Assembly: GCF_000717175.1 (NCBI RefSeq)
Contig: NZ_JNYD01000003.1
Location: 62,001 to 126,000, forward strand
DNA length: 64,000 nucleotides
Direction: 5' to 3'
Source: Pseudonocardia autotrophica
Lineage (GTDB): Bacteria > Actinomycetota > Actinomycetes > Mycobacteriales > Pseudonocardiaceae
Position numbers and translations under genes: made by a program. The notes under the pieces are model-generated. The model saw nothing but the letters and a program-made list of their open reading frames with translations. It was not told the origin of the DNA and ran no database searches. The first letter of the stretch is position 1. Each line of letters begins with the position of its first letter. This document shows positions 16,849 to 25,141 of the stretch, in pieces.

Positions 16849-19800
16849 ATGTCGATCACACGATCCGGCACGCAGCCGGGCGAGCACGGGCCGCCGAGCC
16901 CTGGCCGGCCGGACGTGCCGCTCTCGGAGCTGGTCGTCGTCGACCGGCACGAGGCGCAGGGCTGGCGGGTGCGCCGGAACGAGCGCCTCGACTCGGTCTT
17001 CGAGGAGCGGTGCGACTGGATCCGCGAGTACGGCCGCGCCGGCCAGCTCGCCGTCGACGCCCCCGGCGCCTCCCTGACCTACGACGAGCTCGACGCCCGC
17101 GCCAACCGGCTCGCCCGCTACCTGCGGCTGCACGGCGCCGGGGCCGGCGACCGGGTCGCGCTGCTGTTCGACGAGCGCGTCGAGGCCTACGTCGCGCTGC
17201 TCGCCGTCCTCAAGATCGGCGCCACGTGCGTGCCGCTCGACCCGGACGCGCCGGCCGACCGGCTCGCGTTCGTCGTCGCGGACACCTCGGCGCGGATCGT
17301 GCTCAGCCGCTCGCACCTGCGCGGCCGGGTGGCGGGCCCGGAGGCGCTGCGCACCGGCGGGGCCGCCGTGCTCGCGGTCGACGAGGCCGCCGCGCTGATC
17401 GCGGAGATGAGCCCGCAGCGGCTGCAGCCCGCCGAGCGGGGCGGGCTCGGCGACCGGCCCGCGTACGTCGTGCACGTCGCCGACGACTCGGGGTGGTCCG
17501 AGGGCGTCGCCATCGACCACCGCGCCATCTGCAACGCCGTGCGCATCGCCTCGGAGACCTTCGGGATCCGCGGCCACCGCCTCTACCAGGGCCGCGCGCT
17601 GTCCTCCGGCGGCGGCATCGAGGAGGTGTGGATGGCGTGGGCCGCCGGCGCGACGCTGGTGCCCGCGCCCGACGGCCCCGCGCTGCGCGGCCCGGCGCTG
17701 CACACCGAGCTCGACGAGCGCCGCGTCACCGCGCTGTGCACCACCCCCGCGCTGCTCTCGACGCTCGAGCGGGACCTGCCCCGGCTGCGGTTCCTGCTGG
17801 TGTCCGGGGAGCCGTGCCCGCCCGGCCTGGTCGCGCGGTGGCACCGCCCCGGCCGGCGCCTGCTCACGGCGTACGTGCCGCCCGGCGCGACCGTGACCGC
17901 GGCCTGGGCCGAGGCCCACCCGAACCGGCCGGTGACCGTCGGCACGCCCCTGCCCACCTACGCGGCCGTGGTGCTCGACCCGGAGTTCCCGCTGGCCCTG
18001 CCGCACGGGGAGACCGGCGAGATCGGGGTGGCGGGGCTCGGCCTCGCCTGCGGCTACCTCGACTCCGGCGACGCGTTCGTCGACGACTTCCTCGGCATCC
18101 CCGGCAACCCCTCCGGCCGGATCTACCGCACCGGCGACCTGGGCCGGGTCGACGCCGGCGGGGAGATCGAGTACCGCGGCCGCATCGCGCTGCAGGTCGT
18201 CGTGGGCGGCGAGCGCATCGACCTCACGGCGATCGAGTCGGTGATGCTGGCGGTCGCCGGCGTGGCGTCCGCGGTCGTGGTCGCGCACGGCGCGGGCCCG
18301 GAGGGCACCGAGCTGACCGGCTACTACACCTGCCGGTCCGACCGTCCCGCCGACGAGCAGGAGCTCCGGATCCGGCTGCGGGACCGGCTGGCCGCCAGCC
18401 ACGTCCCGGGCCGCCTGGAGCGGCTCGCCTCGCTCCCGCTGACGGCCGACGGCCGGGTGGACCGCGCCGCCCTGCCCGGCCTGCCCGCGCCGCGGAGCGG
18501 CACCGAGATGGCGGTGCTGCGGGCCGAGAACGCCCGGTTGCAGGAGCAGATCGAGGAGCTCCGGCCCCACACCGAGCCGCAGACCGAGCCCCCGGCCGAG
18601 CCCCGGTCCGAGCCCCGGCCCGGGCCGCTTCCCGACGTGCTCACGCTCGACCAGATCCTCCGGCCCGCGGCACCTCCGGCGCCCGAGGTCCTGACCCTGG
18701 ACCAGATCCTGGCCGCCCCCGCCCCCGCCGCCCCGGCGCCGGCCGCCCCAGCGCCCACCCCGGCGCCGGTTCCGGCTCCGACCGCGGCTCCGGCCCCGGC
18801 CGCCCCGTCGCACGCCGGCCTGGCCGCCGCGCTCGCGGGCGTGCTGGCCGAGGTGCTGGCCGTCGAGCACGTGCCCGTCGACCTCGACGTCTTCGACGAC
18901 CTGGGCGCCGACTCGATGGTGATGACGCGCTTCTGCGCGCGGCTGCGCACCCGCGAGGACCTGCCGTCGGTCTCGATCAAGGACGTCTACGCCCACCCGA
19001 CCATCGCCGGCCTCGCCACGGCCTTCGCCGGCGCCACGCCCGCCCCTGCCGCGGCGCCCGCCGACGGCGCGTCGGTGGTCGCGGGGCTCGCGCAGGTCCT
19101 GGCCGAGGTGCTGGCCGTGGACCAGGTGCCCGTCGACCGCAACGTGTTCGACGACCTCGGCGCGGACTCGATGGTGATGACCCGGTTCTGCGCGCGGCTG
19201 CGCAGCCGCGAGGACCTGCCGTCGATCTCCATCCGCGACGTCTACGCCAACCCGACGATCGCGGGCATGGCCGCCGCGGCCGCCCCCGCCTCCGTCCAGG
19301 CCCCGCCGCAGGCCCCGGTCGCCCCGGTGCGGCACAGCACCGTCGGCTACCTGCTCACCGGGTTCCTCCAGCTCGCCAGCTTCCTGCTGTACGTGACCGG
19401 GCTGGGCTACGTGATGGACCGCGCCTACGTCTGGATCCTGGGGAGCACCGGCCTGCTGGACATCTACGTGCGCTCCGCCACCGCCGGCGCGGCCGCGTTC
19501 CTGGCGATGTGCGTGCTGCCGGTCGCGGCGAAGTGGGTGCTGATCGGGCGCTGGAAGGAGGGGGAGGTCCCGGTCTGGAGCTTGCGGTACTTCCGGTTCT
19601 GGCTGGTCAGGGTGCTGACCCGGGCCAACCCGCTGGTCCTGGTCATGGTCGGGTCGCCGCTGTACACGCTGTACCTGCGCGCGCTGGGCGCGAAGGTGGG
19701 CAAGAACGTCGCGATCTTCACCAAGCAGCTGCCCGTCGCCACCGACCTGCTCACCATCGGCTCGGGCACCGTGATCCGCAAGGACGCCGTGCTGCTGGGC

Positions 19801-21489
19801 TACCGGGCGCACGCCGGGAAGATCCAGACCGGGCGGGTCACGCTCGGCCGGGACGTCGTCGTCGGCGAGAAGAGCGTGCTGGACATCGGCACGGCGATGG
19901 GCGACGGCGCCCAGCTGGGGCACGCCTCCTCGTTGCACCGCGGGCAGAGCGTCTCGGCGGGGCAGAGCTGGCACGGCTCGCCCGCGGAGCCGACCAGCAC
20001 GGACTTCCGCGCGGTGTCACCGCTCCGGATCCGGGCGCTGCGCAAGGCCGGCTACGTGACGAGCCAGCTGGTCAAGCTGTTCGGGATCTACCTGCCGCTG
20101 GGCTTCGGCGGCCTGTTCATGCTGCTCACCGGGGTGCCGCGGTTCGCGGAGCTGCTGCAGCCCGGGGCGGCGGGGCACACCACCGCGCACTTCTACGTCA
20201 ACGCGGTGATCGAGTCGGTCGTCCTGATGGTCGGCGGGCTGCTCGTCGGGCTGCTGGTGGTGTTCACGGTGCCGCGGATGCTGGCGCCGTTCGTCCGGCC
20301 CGACCGCCTGTACCCGTTGTACGGCTGGCGGTACTCGCTGCACCGCACGATCACGCGCCTGACGAACGTGCGGCTGTTCGTCTACCTGTTCGGCGACAGC
20401 TCCTACATCGTCAGCTACCTGTACCTGCTGGGCTACGACCTGGGGAAGGTCGAGCAGACGGGCTCGAACTTCGGGTCGAACCTGGCCCAGGAGACGCCGT
20501 TCCTGACCTCGGTGGGGCGCGGCACCGTCGTCGCCGACGGGCTGTCGGTGGTCAACGCCGACTTCGGGAACACCTCGTTCCGCACCTCGCGGGTGGCGAT
20601 CGGCGCGAACAACTTCCTGGGCAACAACATCGCCTACCCGATCGGCGGCCGCACCGGCGACGACTGCCTGCTCGCCACCAAGGTCGCGGTGCCGATCGAC
20701 GGGCCCGTCCGCCACGGCGTGGGGCTGCTCGGCTCGCCCGCCTTCGAGATCCCGCGCACCGTGCAGCGGGACCGGGTGCTGGAGATCGACGTCCGGGAGC
20801 GCCGCCGGCGGCTGCGCCGCAAGAACGGGCACAACCTGCGCACCATCGGGTTGTTCCTGCTGGTCCGCTGGGGCCAGGTGCTCGGAACGCTGCTGCTGGC
20901 GCTGCTGGCGGTGGACCACTACCACGACTGGGGCCCGGCCGCGTTCGCCGTGCAGTCCGCCGCGACCCTGCTGTTCACGATCCTCTGGTTCGCGTTCTGG
21001 GAGCGGCTGGGGAACGGGTTCCGACGGCTGCGCCCGCAGTCGTGCTCGATCTACGACGTGCGCTTCTGGCGCCACGAGCGGTACTGGAAGCTGATGGTGC
21101 CGCCGCTGGACCGGCTGCTGGCCGGCACGCCGTACAAGAACCTGCTGATGCGCCTGGTCGGCACGAAGGTCGGCCGGCGGGTGTTCGACGACGGCGGCGC
21201 CGTCCTCGAGCGCAGCCTGACCAGCATCGGCGACGACTGCACGCTGAACTTCGGCAGCATCATCCAGTGCCACTCGCAGGAGGACGGCGCCTTCAAGTCC
21301 GACCACATCGCGATCGGGTCGGGCGTGACACTGGGGGTCGGCGCCTTCGTGCACTACGGCGTGACCCTGGGGGACGCCGTCGAGATCGCCCCCGACTCGT
21401 TCGTCATGAAGGGCGAGGAGATCCCGGCCGGGGCGCGGTGGGGCGGCAATCCGGCGCGCGAGCTCCCGGCGGTGCCGACAACCGTGTAA
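16849..21489 (+). CDS. Pls/PosA-type NRPS-like membrane protein with degenerate adenylation domain
   Basis: 1546 aa. Order: adenylation-like domain (about 40-545), short coiled coil (about 549-575), Pro/Ala/Glu-rich linker holding two VLTLDQIL copies (597-604, 614-621), two carrier proteins with near-identical sites (GADSMVMTRFCARLR; Ser689 and Ser774), then a membrane region with helices near 832-855, 880-905, 1075-1098, 1120-1145 and 1340-1390. Left-handed beta-helix acetyltransferase-like segments lie between and after the helices (about 950-1040, 1190-1310, 1455-1540). This is the C-terminal layout of the Pls/PosA family (polylysine synthetase relatives). The adenylation domain lacks the P-loop: residues 205-224 read AYVVHVADDSGWSEGVAIDH. 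It also lacks the YGPTE glutamate (342-346 YVPPG), and the A10 lysine is Arg536. Amino-acid activation in cis therefore looks impossible. Confidence 0.88.
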   Translation: MSITRSGTQPGEHGPPSPGRPDVPLSELVVVDRHEAQGWRVRRNERLDSVFEERCDWIREYGRAGQLAVDAPGASLTYDELDARANRLARYLRLHGAGAGDRVALLFDERVEAYVALLAVLKIGATCVPLDPDAPADRLAFVVADTSARIVLSRSHLRGRVAGPEALRTGGAAVLAVDEAAALIAEMSPQRLQPAERGGLGDRPAYVVHVADDSGWSEGVAIDHRAICNAVRIASETFGIRGHRLYQGRALSSGGGIEEVWMAWAAGATLVPAPDGPALRGPALHTELDERRVTALCTTPALLSTLERDLPRLRFLLVSGEPCPPGLVARWHRPGRRLLTAYVPPGATVTAAWAEAHPNRPVTVGTPLPTYAAVVLDPEFPLALPHGETGEIGVAGLGLACGYLDSGDAFVDDFLGIPGNPSGRIYRTGDLGRVDAGGEIEYRGRIALQVVVGGERIDLTAIESVMLAVAGVASAVVVAHGAGPEGTELTGYYTCRSDRPADEQELRIRLRDRLAASHVPGRLERLASLPLTADGRVDRAALPGLPAPRSGTEMAVLRAENARLQEQIEELRPHTEPQTEPPAEPRSEPRPGPLPDVLTLDQILRPAAPPAPEVLTLDQILAAPAPAAPAPAAPAPTPAPVPAPTAAPAPAAPSHAGLAAALAGVLAEVLAVEHVPVDLDVFDDLGADSMVMTRFCARLRTREDLPSVSIKDVYAHPTIAGLATAFAGATPAPAAAPADGASVVAGLAQVLAEVLAVDQVPVDRNVFDDLGADSMVMTRFCARLRSREDLPSISIRDVYANPTIAGMAAAAAPASVQAPPQAPVAPVRHSTVGYLLTGFLQLASFLLYVTGLGYVMDRAYVWILGSTGLLDIYVRSATAGAAAFLAMCVLPVAAKWVLIGRWKEGEVPVWSLRYFRFWLVRVLTRANPLVLVMVGSPLYTLYLRALGAKVGKNVAIFTKQLPVATDLLTIGSGTVIRKDAVLLGYRAHAGKIQTGRVTLGRDVVVGEKSVLDIGTAMGDGAQLGHASSLHRGQSVSAGQSWHGSPAEPTSTDFRAVSPLRIRALRKAGYVTSQLVKLFGIYLPLGFGGLFMLLTGVPRFAELLQPGAAGHTTAHFYVNAVIESVVLMVGGLLVGLLVVFTVPRMLAPFVRPDRLYPLYGWRYSLHRTITRLTNVRLFVYLFGDSSYIVSYLYLLGYDLGKVEQTGSNFGSNLAQETPFLTSVGRGTVVADGLSVVNADFGNTSFRTSRVAIGANNFLGNNIAYPIGGRTGDDCLLATKVAVPIDGPVRHGVGLLGSPAFEIPRTVQRDRVLEIDVRERRRRLRRKNGHNLRTIGLFLLVRWGQVLGTLLLALLAVDHYHDWGPAAFAVQSAATLLFTILWFAFWERLGNGFRRLRPQSCSIYDVRFWRHERYWKLMVPPLDRLLAGTPYKNLLMRLVGTKVGRRVFDDGGAVLERSLTSIGDDCTLNFGSIIQCHSQEDGAFKSDHIAIGSGVTLGVGAFVHYGVTLGDAVEIAPDSFVMKGEEIPAGARWGGNPARELPAVPTTV

Positions 21490-21523
21490 CACAGCGAGCG
21501 ACTACTCCGATACGCAGCGTGAC

Positions 21524-21556
21524 GGGCCGGCGGCGACGCCCCCCGGCCGCCGGCCC
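21524..21556 (+). terminator. Terminator of the NRPS-like gene
   Basis: GGGCCGGCGGC and GCCGCCGGCCC form a perfect 11-bp stem with an 11-nt loop, 35 nt after the stop. Confidence 0.65.
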
Positions 21557-21615
21557 CGTCTCCGGTCCGTCCCGGCCCGGTCCGTTGCTGCAGGAGGCGA
21601 TCGCCCATCACCGAC

Positions 21616-21954
21616 ATGACGAATCCCCAGGGGTGCCGGCTCGAGATCGAGGTGGGGGAGCGGACCCTCGTCCGCCTCTCCGGTGAGCTCGACGCACCCG
21701 ACACCCGCAGCGCCCGGAAGCTGCTGACGGCCTACATCCGGGCCGGCACCACGATCGTCGTCGATCTCGCGGGGGTGACCCGGGTCGACCCGAGCGGCCT
21801 CGCCGCGCTGGTCGACCTCCACGAGCTGGCCCGCCAGCAGGACTCCCGGCTGGTCGTCGTGACCGGCGAGGGGGGCGGGCCGGCGCACCGGGCGCTGGAG
21901 GCGGCCGGTCTGACCGGCACGGTGGACGTCCGGCAGGTCCTCATGGACGGATGA
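21616..21954 (+). CDS. STAS-domain anti-anti-sigma factor
   Basis: 112 aa, a single STAS domain. The motif RVDPSGLAAL carries the usual phospho-acceptor serine (Ser60) preceding Gly. Such proteins bind and sequester anti-sigma kinases (RsbW/SpoIIAB type) when dephosphorylated. No anti-sigma or sigma factor gene is adjacent, so its partner lies elsewhere. AGGAGG lies rather far (about 14 nt) from the ATG, so the start may be slightly different. It is flanked by strong terminators and appears to be a single-gene unit. Confidence 0.88.
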   Translation: MTNPQGCRLEIEVGERTLVRLSGELDAPDTRSARKLLTAYIRAGTTIVVDLAGVTRVDPSGLAALVDLHELARQQDSRLVVVTGEGGGPAHRALEAAGLTGTVDVRQVLMDG

Positions 21955-21958
21955 GACT

Positions 21959-21987
21959 CCCGTGGTCCCGGCGGTGTGGACCACGGG
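21959..21987 (+). terminator. Terminator of the STAS gene
   Basis: CCCGTGGTCC and GGACCACGGG pair perfectly (10 bp) around a 9-nt loop, 5 nt after the STAS stop. Confidence 0.7.
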
Positions 21988-22005
21988 GACTGCGGTCCGA
22001 ACCAG

Positions 22006-22030
22006 CCCGGTCGCCGACGAGGCGACCGGG
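22006..22030. terminator. Second hairpin between convergent STAS and cbiO
   Basis: CCCGGTCGCC-gacga-GGCGACCGGG, a perfect 10-bp stem. It may terminate the oncoming cbi operon or back up the STAS terminator. The rest of the 245-nt gap (21955-22199) is very GC-rich with no supportable gene. Confidence 0.55.
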
Positions 22031-22199
22031 CCCGGAGCCGGACGGGGGGCGCCCCGGTCGTGCTCCGCCACGGGGACCGCCGGCCTCGGCCGGGCGGCCC
22101 CGTGAGCCGACCGTCCCGTGTCCGCGTGGTCGCCAGCAGGGCCCAACGGCCCGGCGGGCGGGGACGACAGGCCCCTCCGCCCGGGCCCAGGTCCGCTGC

Positions 22200-23072
22200 T
22201 CAGGGCTCCGTCCGGCCCACGGGGACGGTCAGCTCCCCGAGCTCCCCGAGCGCGGCGTACAGCTCGGCGGGGGTGCGCGGGTGCGCCGCGGAGCCCAGGG
22301 CCCGCAGGAGCCGGTGGACGCCCGGCGCCCAGGCCGGGCCCAGCCGCGCGGACCGCAGCAGCTCGGCGTCGCCGAGCACCTCGTCGACCGGGGCCACCCG
22401 CACCCGGCCGTCGGACACGACGGCGACCTCGTCGGCCCACCGGTGGGCGAGGTCGACGTCGTGGGTGGAGAGGACGACGGTCGTCCCGGCGCGGTGCAGC
22501 TCGTCGAGCGTGGCGAGCAGCTCCTCGACGCCGGCCGGGTCCAGTCCTGCCGTCGGCTCGTCGAGCACCAGGAGCCGCGGGCGCATCGCAACCGCGCCGG
22601 CGATCGCGGTGCGCTTCTTCTGCCCGAAGGACAGCAGGTGGGTGGGGCGGTCGGCGAGGTCGGCGATGCCCAACGCCGCCAGCGCCGCCTCGACGCGGAC
22701 GGTGACCTCGGCGGGGGACAGGCCTTGGTTGAGCGGGCCGAACGACACGTCCTGCGCGACGTCGGCGGCGAAGAGCTGGTCATCGGGGTCCTGCAGGACC
22801 AGCTGGACCTGCTCGCGCAGCCGGGTCAGGCCGCGCCGGTCGCGGCGGACCGGTTCACCGTCGAGCAGCACCCGGCCCCCGCCCGGCTCGAGCAGCCCGA
22901 GCAGGAGCCGGAACAGGGTCGTCTTGCCGCCGCCGTTGGGGCCGAGCACAGCGAGGCGGCTGCCCTCGTGCAGTGCCAGGGTGGCGCCGGTGAGCACCGG
23001 CCGCGCGGGGTCGTAGGCGAAGACCAGGCCGTCGGCCTGCAGGATCGGGCCTGCGGGAGTCACCGGGCTCAC
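22200..23072 (-). CDS. cbiO: Cobalt ECF transporter ATPase CbiO
   Basis: 290 aa ABC ATPase of the cobalt/nickel ECF importer. Walker A GPNGGGKTT (44-52), Q-loop region QLVLQDPDDQ, signature LSFGQ (147-151), Walker B LLVLDEP (168-174) and switch STHD are all intact. The DPDDQLF segment is typical of ECF A-components. The GTG start overlaps the cbiQ stop by 4 nt. It is the last gene of cbiMNQO. Confidence 0.93.
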   Translation of the reverse strand: MSPVTPAGPILQADGLVFAYDPARPVLTGATLALHEGSRLAVLGPNGGGKTTLFRLLLGLLEPGGGRVLLDGEPVRRDRRGLTRLREQVQLVLQDPDDQLFAADVAQDVSFGPLNQGLSPAEVTVRVEAALAALGIADLADRPTHLLSFGQKKRTAIAGAVAMRPRLLVLDEPTAGLDPAGVEELLATLDELHRAGTTVVLSTHDVDLAHRWADEVAVVSDGRVRVAPVDEVLGDAELLRSARLGPAWAPGVHRLLRALGSAAHPRTPAELYAALGELGELTVPVGRTEP

Positions 23073-23809
23073 CGCGGGGCCAGCAGCAACGTGGCCGCGA
23101 CGACGGCGGCGAGCAGCAGGCACGTCGCCGCGACGAAGGCGGGGGAGAGCTCCCGCGCCGCGACCTGGACGCGCAGCGAACCGGTGTACCCGCGGGAGGC
23201 CAGCCCCTGCTCCAGCCGCCGGGCCCGGTCGAAGGCGCGCACGAACACCGCCGCCCCCTGCCCGCTCAGCGAGCGGTAGGAGGTCCGCCAGGTGCGGAAG
23301 CCGAGCCGGCCCGCCTGGGCGTCGCGGACCGCCCGCAGCGACTCCAGCAGCAGGAACAGGAAGCGGTAGGTCAGCGCGGCGACCTCGGTGACCGCCGGCG
23401 GCACGCCGAGCCGGTTCAGCCGGGGCAGCAGGTCGGCGAGCGGGGTCGTGGCGGCGAACAGCAGCAGGCACAGCAGGGCGGCGGTCGCGCGACCGGCCAG
23501 CTGCGCCGCCTGCGGGAGCCCGGCGGGCTCCCACCGCAGCCACGGGTCCCCGCCGACCGCGACCAGCAGCGGCAGCATCCCGGTGACGACGAACCCGAGC
23601 GGTACCCGGACCGCCCGCCACAGCGCGCGGGGCGGCAGCCCGGCCGGCCCGAGGACCAGCACCAGGGCCACCCCGCCGGTGATCGCCGCGCCCGGCCAGG
23701 TGGGCAGCACGAGGGTCAGGACCAGCAGGCCGAGCGAGAGCAGCGCCTTCTCCCCGGGGTGCCGGGGCCGCCAGCGGTTCGTGTAGGCCGCCGCGTCGAG
23801 CGGCAGCAT
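23069..23809 (-). CDS. cbiQ: Cobalt ECF transporter membrane component CbiQ
   Basis: 246 aa T-component with about five helices. The cytoplasmic coupling segment bears the Arg-rich motifs that contact the ATPases (LLESLRAVRDAQAGR and FDRARRLEQGLASRGY; the latter is the conserved AxxxRG-type helix). The start overlaps the cbiN stop as ATGA. It transmits ATP hydrolysis to the substrate-binding CbiM/CbiN pair. Confidence 0.92.
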   Translation of the reverse strand: MLPLDAAAYTNRWRPRHPGEKALLSLGLLVLTLVLPTWPGAAITGGVALVLVLGPAGLPPRALWRAVRVPLGFVVTGMLPLLVAVGGDPWLRWEPAGLPQAAQLAGRATAALLCLLLFAATTPLADLLPRLNRLGVPPAVTEVAALTYRFLFLLLESLRAVRDAQAGRLGFRTWRTSYRSLSGQGAAVFVRAFDRARRLEQGLASRGYTGSLRVQVAARELSPAFVAATCLLLAAVVAATLLLAPR

Positions 23810-24126
23810 CAGGCGGAGTCCTCGGGACGCTGCACGGACGGGCCGCGGCCGAGCCGGCGCCTGGTGCGGGCCACGCCGAAGTAGTAGCCGAGCACGCCGG
23901 CGCCGATCGCGGCCTGCAGGGCGAACAGCCCGGACTCGATCTCGCCCGACGGGGGCTCGTAGATCGAGGTGAACCAGGGCTCGTAGTCGGGGTGGGACTC
24001 GGTGACGGCTTGTTCCGCGAGGCCGTCCGAACCCCCGAACTCACCCTGCACGAACAGCACCGGGATCGCGGCGAGCGCCACGACGGCCAGCACCAGCAGC
24101 CAGTCGACCAGCGTGGAGCGCTTCAC
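23809..24126 (-). CDS. cbiN: Cobalt ECF transporter accessory protein CbiN (PDGLE type)
   Basis: 105 aa with two helices (about 8-25 and 66-84) and an extracytoplasmic loop containing [10 protein letters not shown], the SDGLE/PDGLE-like motif seen in CbiN or PDGLE-domain proteins that assist metal loading of CbiM. The GTG start overlaps the cbiM TGA (GTGA). The tail is basic. Confidence 0.88.
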   Translation of the reverse strand: MKRSTLVDWLLVLAVVALAAIPVLFVQGEFGGSDGLAEQAVTESHPDYEPWFTSIYEPPSGEIESGLFALQAAIGAGVLGYYFGVARTRRRLGRGPSVQRPEDSA

Positions 24127-24836
24127 GCGCCGACCTCCTTCGCCGTGGACTCCCCGGTGGCGGACGGGGCGGGCGGGGTGGGCAGCACCCCGAGGCGGCG
24201 CAGCTCGTCCGGGCTGACCCGGACCAGCAGCCGCACCACGAGCAGGGTCAGCAGGCCCTCGCTCACGGCGAGCGGGATCTGCGTGATCGCGAAGATCGAG
24301 CCGAACTTCAGCATCGCGCCGCCGACGCCGGACGCGGCGTCGGGGAAGGCGAGGGCGAGCTGCACGCTGGTCACGCAGTAGGTCGCGAGGTCGCCCAGCG
24401 CCGCGGCGAGGAACACGCCGACCCCGAGGCCGCCGCCCGCGCGCCGGACCAGCCGGTACGTCCCGTAGGCCACCCACGGCCCGACGACCGCCATGGAGAA
24501 GACGTTCGCCCCGAGCGTCGTGAGCCCGCCGTGGGCGAGCAGGACCGCCTGGAAGAACAGCACGATCGTCCCGAGCAACGCCATCACGGGTGGTCGGAAC
24601 AGCACCGCCCCCAGGCCGGTGCCCGTCGGGTGCGAGCAGGACCCCGTCACCGAGGGGATCTTCAGCGCCGAGAGCACGAAGCTGAACGCGCCCGCCGCGC
24701 CGAGCAGCAGCTTCGAGTCCGGATCCGTCCGGACCTGGTGCACGACCGCCCGCGCACCGTGCACCACGAACGGGGCGGAGGCGACGGCCCACGCCGCGGC
24801 GTGCAGGGGTGGGAGATAACCCTCGGCGATGTGCAC
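24123..24836 (-). CDS. cbiM: Cobalt ECF transporter substrate-binding component CbiM
   Basis: 237 aa. It begins MHIAEGYLP; the N-terminal Met-His loop coordinates Co(II) or Ni(II) in this family and must be exact, which fixes the start. [12 protein letters not shown] and [11 protein letters not shown] are further family motifs. About six to seven helices; the last 25 residues are a Pro/Ser-rich tail. It is the first gene of the operon. No B12 riboswitch conserved box was seen upstream; a palindrome at 24905-24922 is the better regulatory candidate. Confidence 0.93.
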   Translation of the reverse strand: MHIAEGYLPPLHAAAWAVASAPFVVHGARAVVHQVRTDPDSKLLLGAAGAFSFVLSALKIPSVTGSCSHPTGTGLGAVLFRPPVMALLGTIVLFFQAVLLAHGGLTTLGANVFSMAVVGPWVAYGTYRLVRRAGGGLGVGVFLAAALGDLATYCVTSVQLALAFPDAASGVGGAMLKFGSIFAITQIPLAVSEGLLTLLVVRLLVRVSPDELRRLGVLPTPPAPSATGESTAKEVGA

Positions 24837-24904
24837 GACCCGCTCCTTCCGGACGCTTCCGCGGACCGTGGGACCGTAAGGTTCCGCTCTGGATCAGGTC
24901 AACG

Positions 24905-24922
24905 GTTGAACACTCCTTCAAC
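24905..24922. promoter_or_regulatory. Candidate operator of the cbiMNQO operon
   Basis: Perfect inverted repeat GTTGAA-CACTCC-TTCAAC, 69 nt before cbiM, in the locally AT-richer part of the 305-nt divergent region 24837-25141. A 6-6-6 palindrome like this suits a dimeric metalloregulator such as ArsR/SmtB, inferred only from geometry. A separate hairpin CCGGCT-gagc-AGCCGG lies at 24961-24976. No regulator gene is adjacent and no other gene is seen in the stretch. Confidence 0.5.
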
Positions 24923-25141
24923 TGTGGGTCGGATCACCGCCCCGTCGTCGTGCTCCGCGGCCGGCTGAGCAGCCGGCGGGGGCCGCCCACCCCCACACGT
25001 GTTTCGTTTCTCCGGCGTCCGGAGGGAAGGCGTAACTAGTCGAGGAGCGCGTCGTTGCGGGGGTACCGGTCCGGCGACCGAGGCTCCGCGCATCGAGGCG
25101 CGGGCGGCGCGCCGGCGGTGGAGGTGCGAGGTGAACCCCAC

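Noticed and set aside
18720..18810. GC-rich repeat array in the NRPS-like gene as a CRISPR or minisatellite
   Set aside because: It encodes an Ala/Pro linker in frame; units are irregular and there are no spacers.
16387..19974. A very long minus-strand open frame opposite the MFS and NRPS-like genes
   Set aside because: It is a compositional shadow of the forward genes, crossing their boundary and a terminator; its product is low-complexity His/Arg/Gly sequence.
24837..24960. Cobalamin riboswitch upstream of cbiM
   Set aside because: No B12-box-like conserved core or long structured leader was found; a simple palindrome is present instead.
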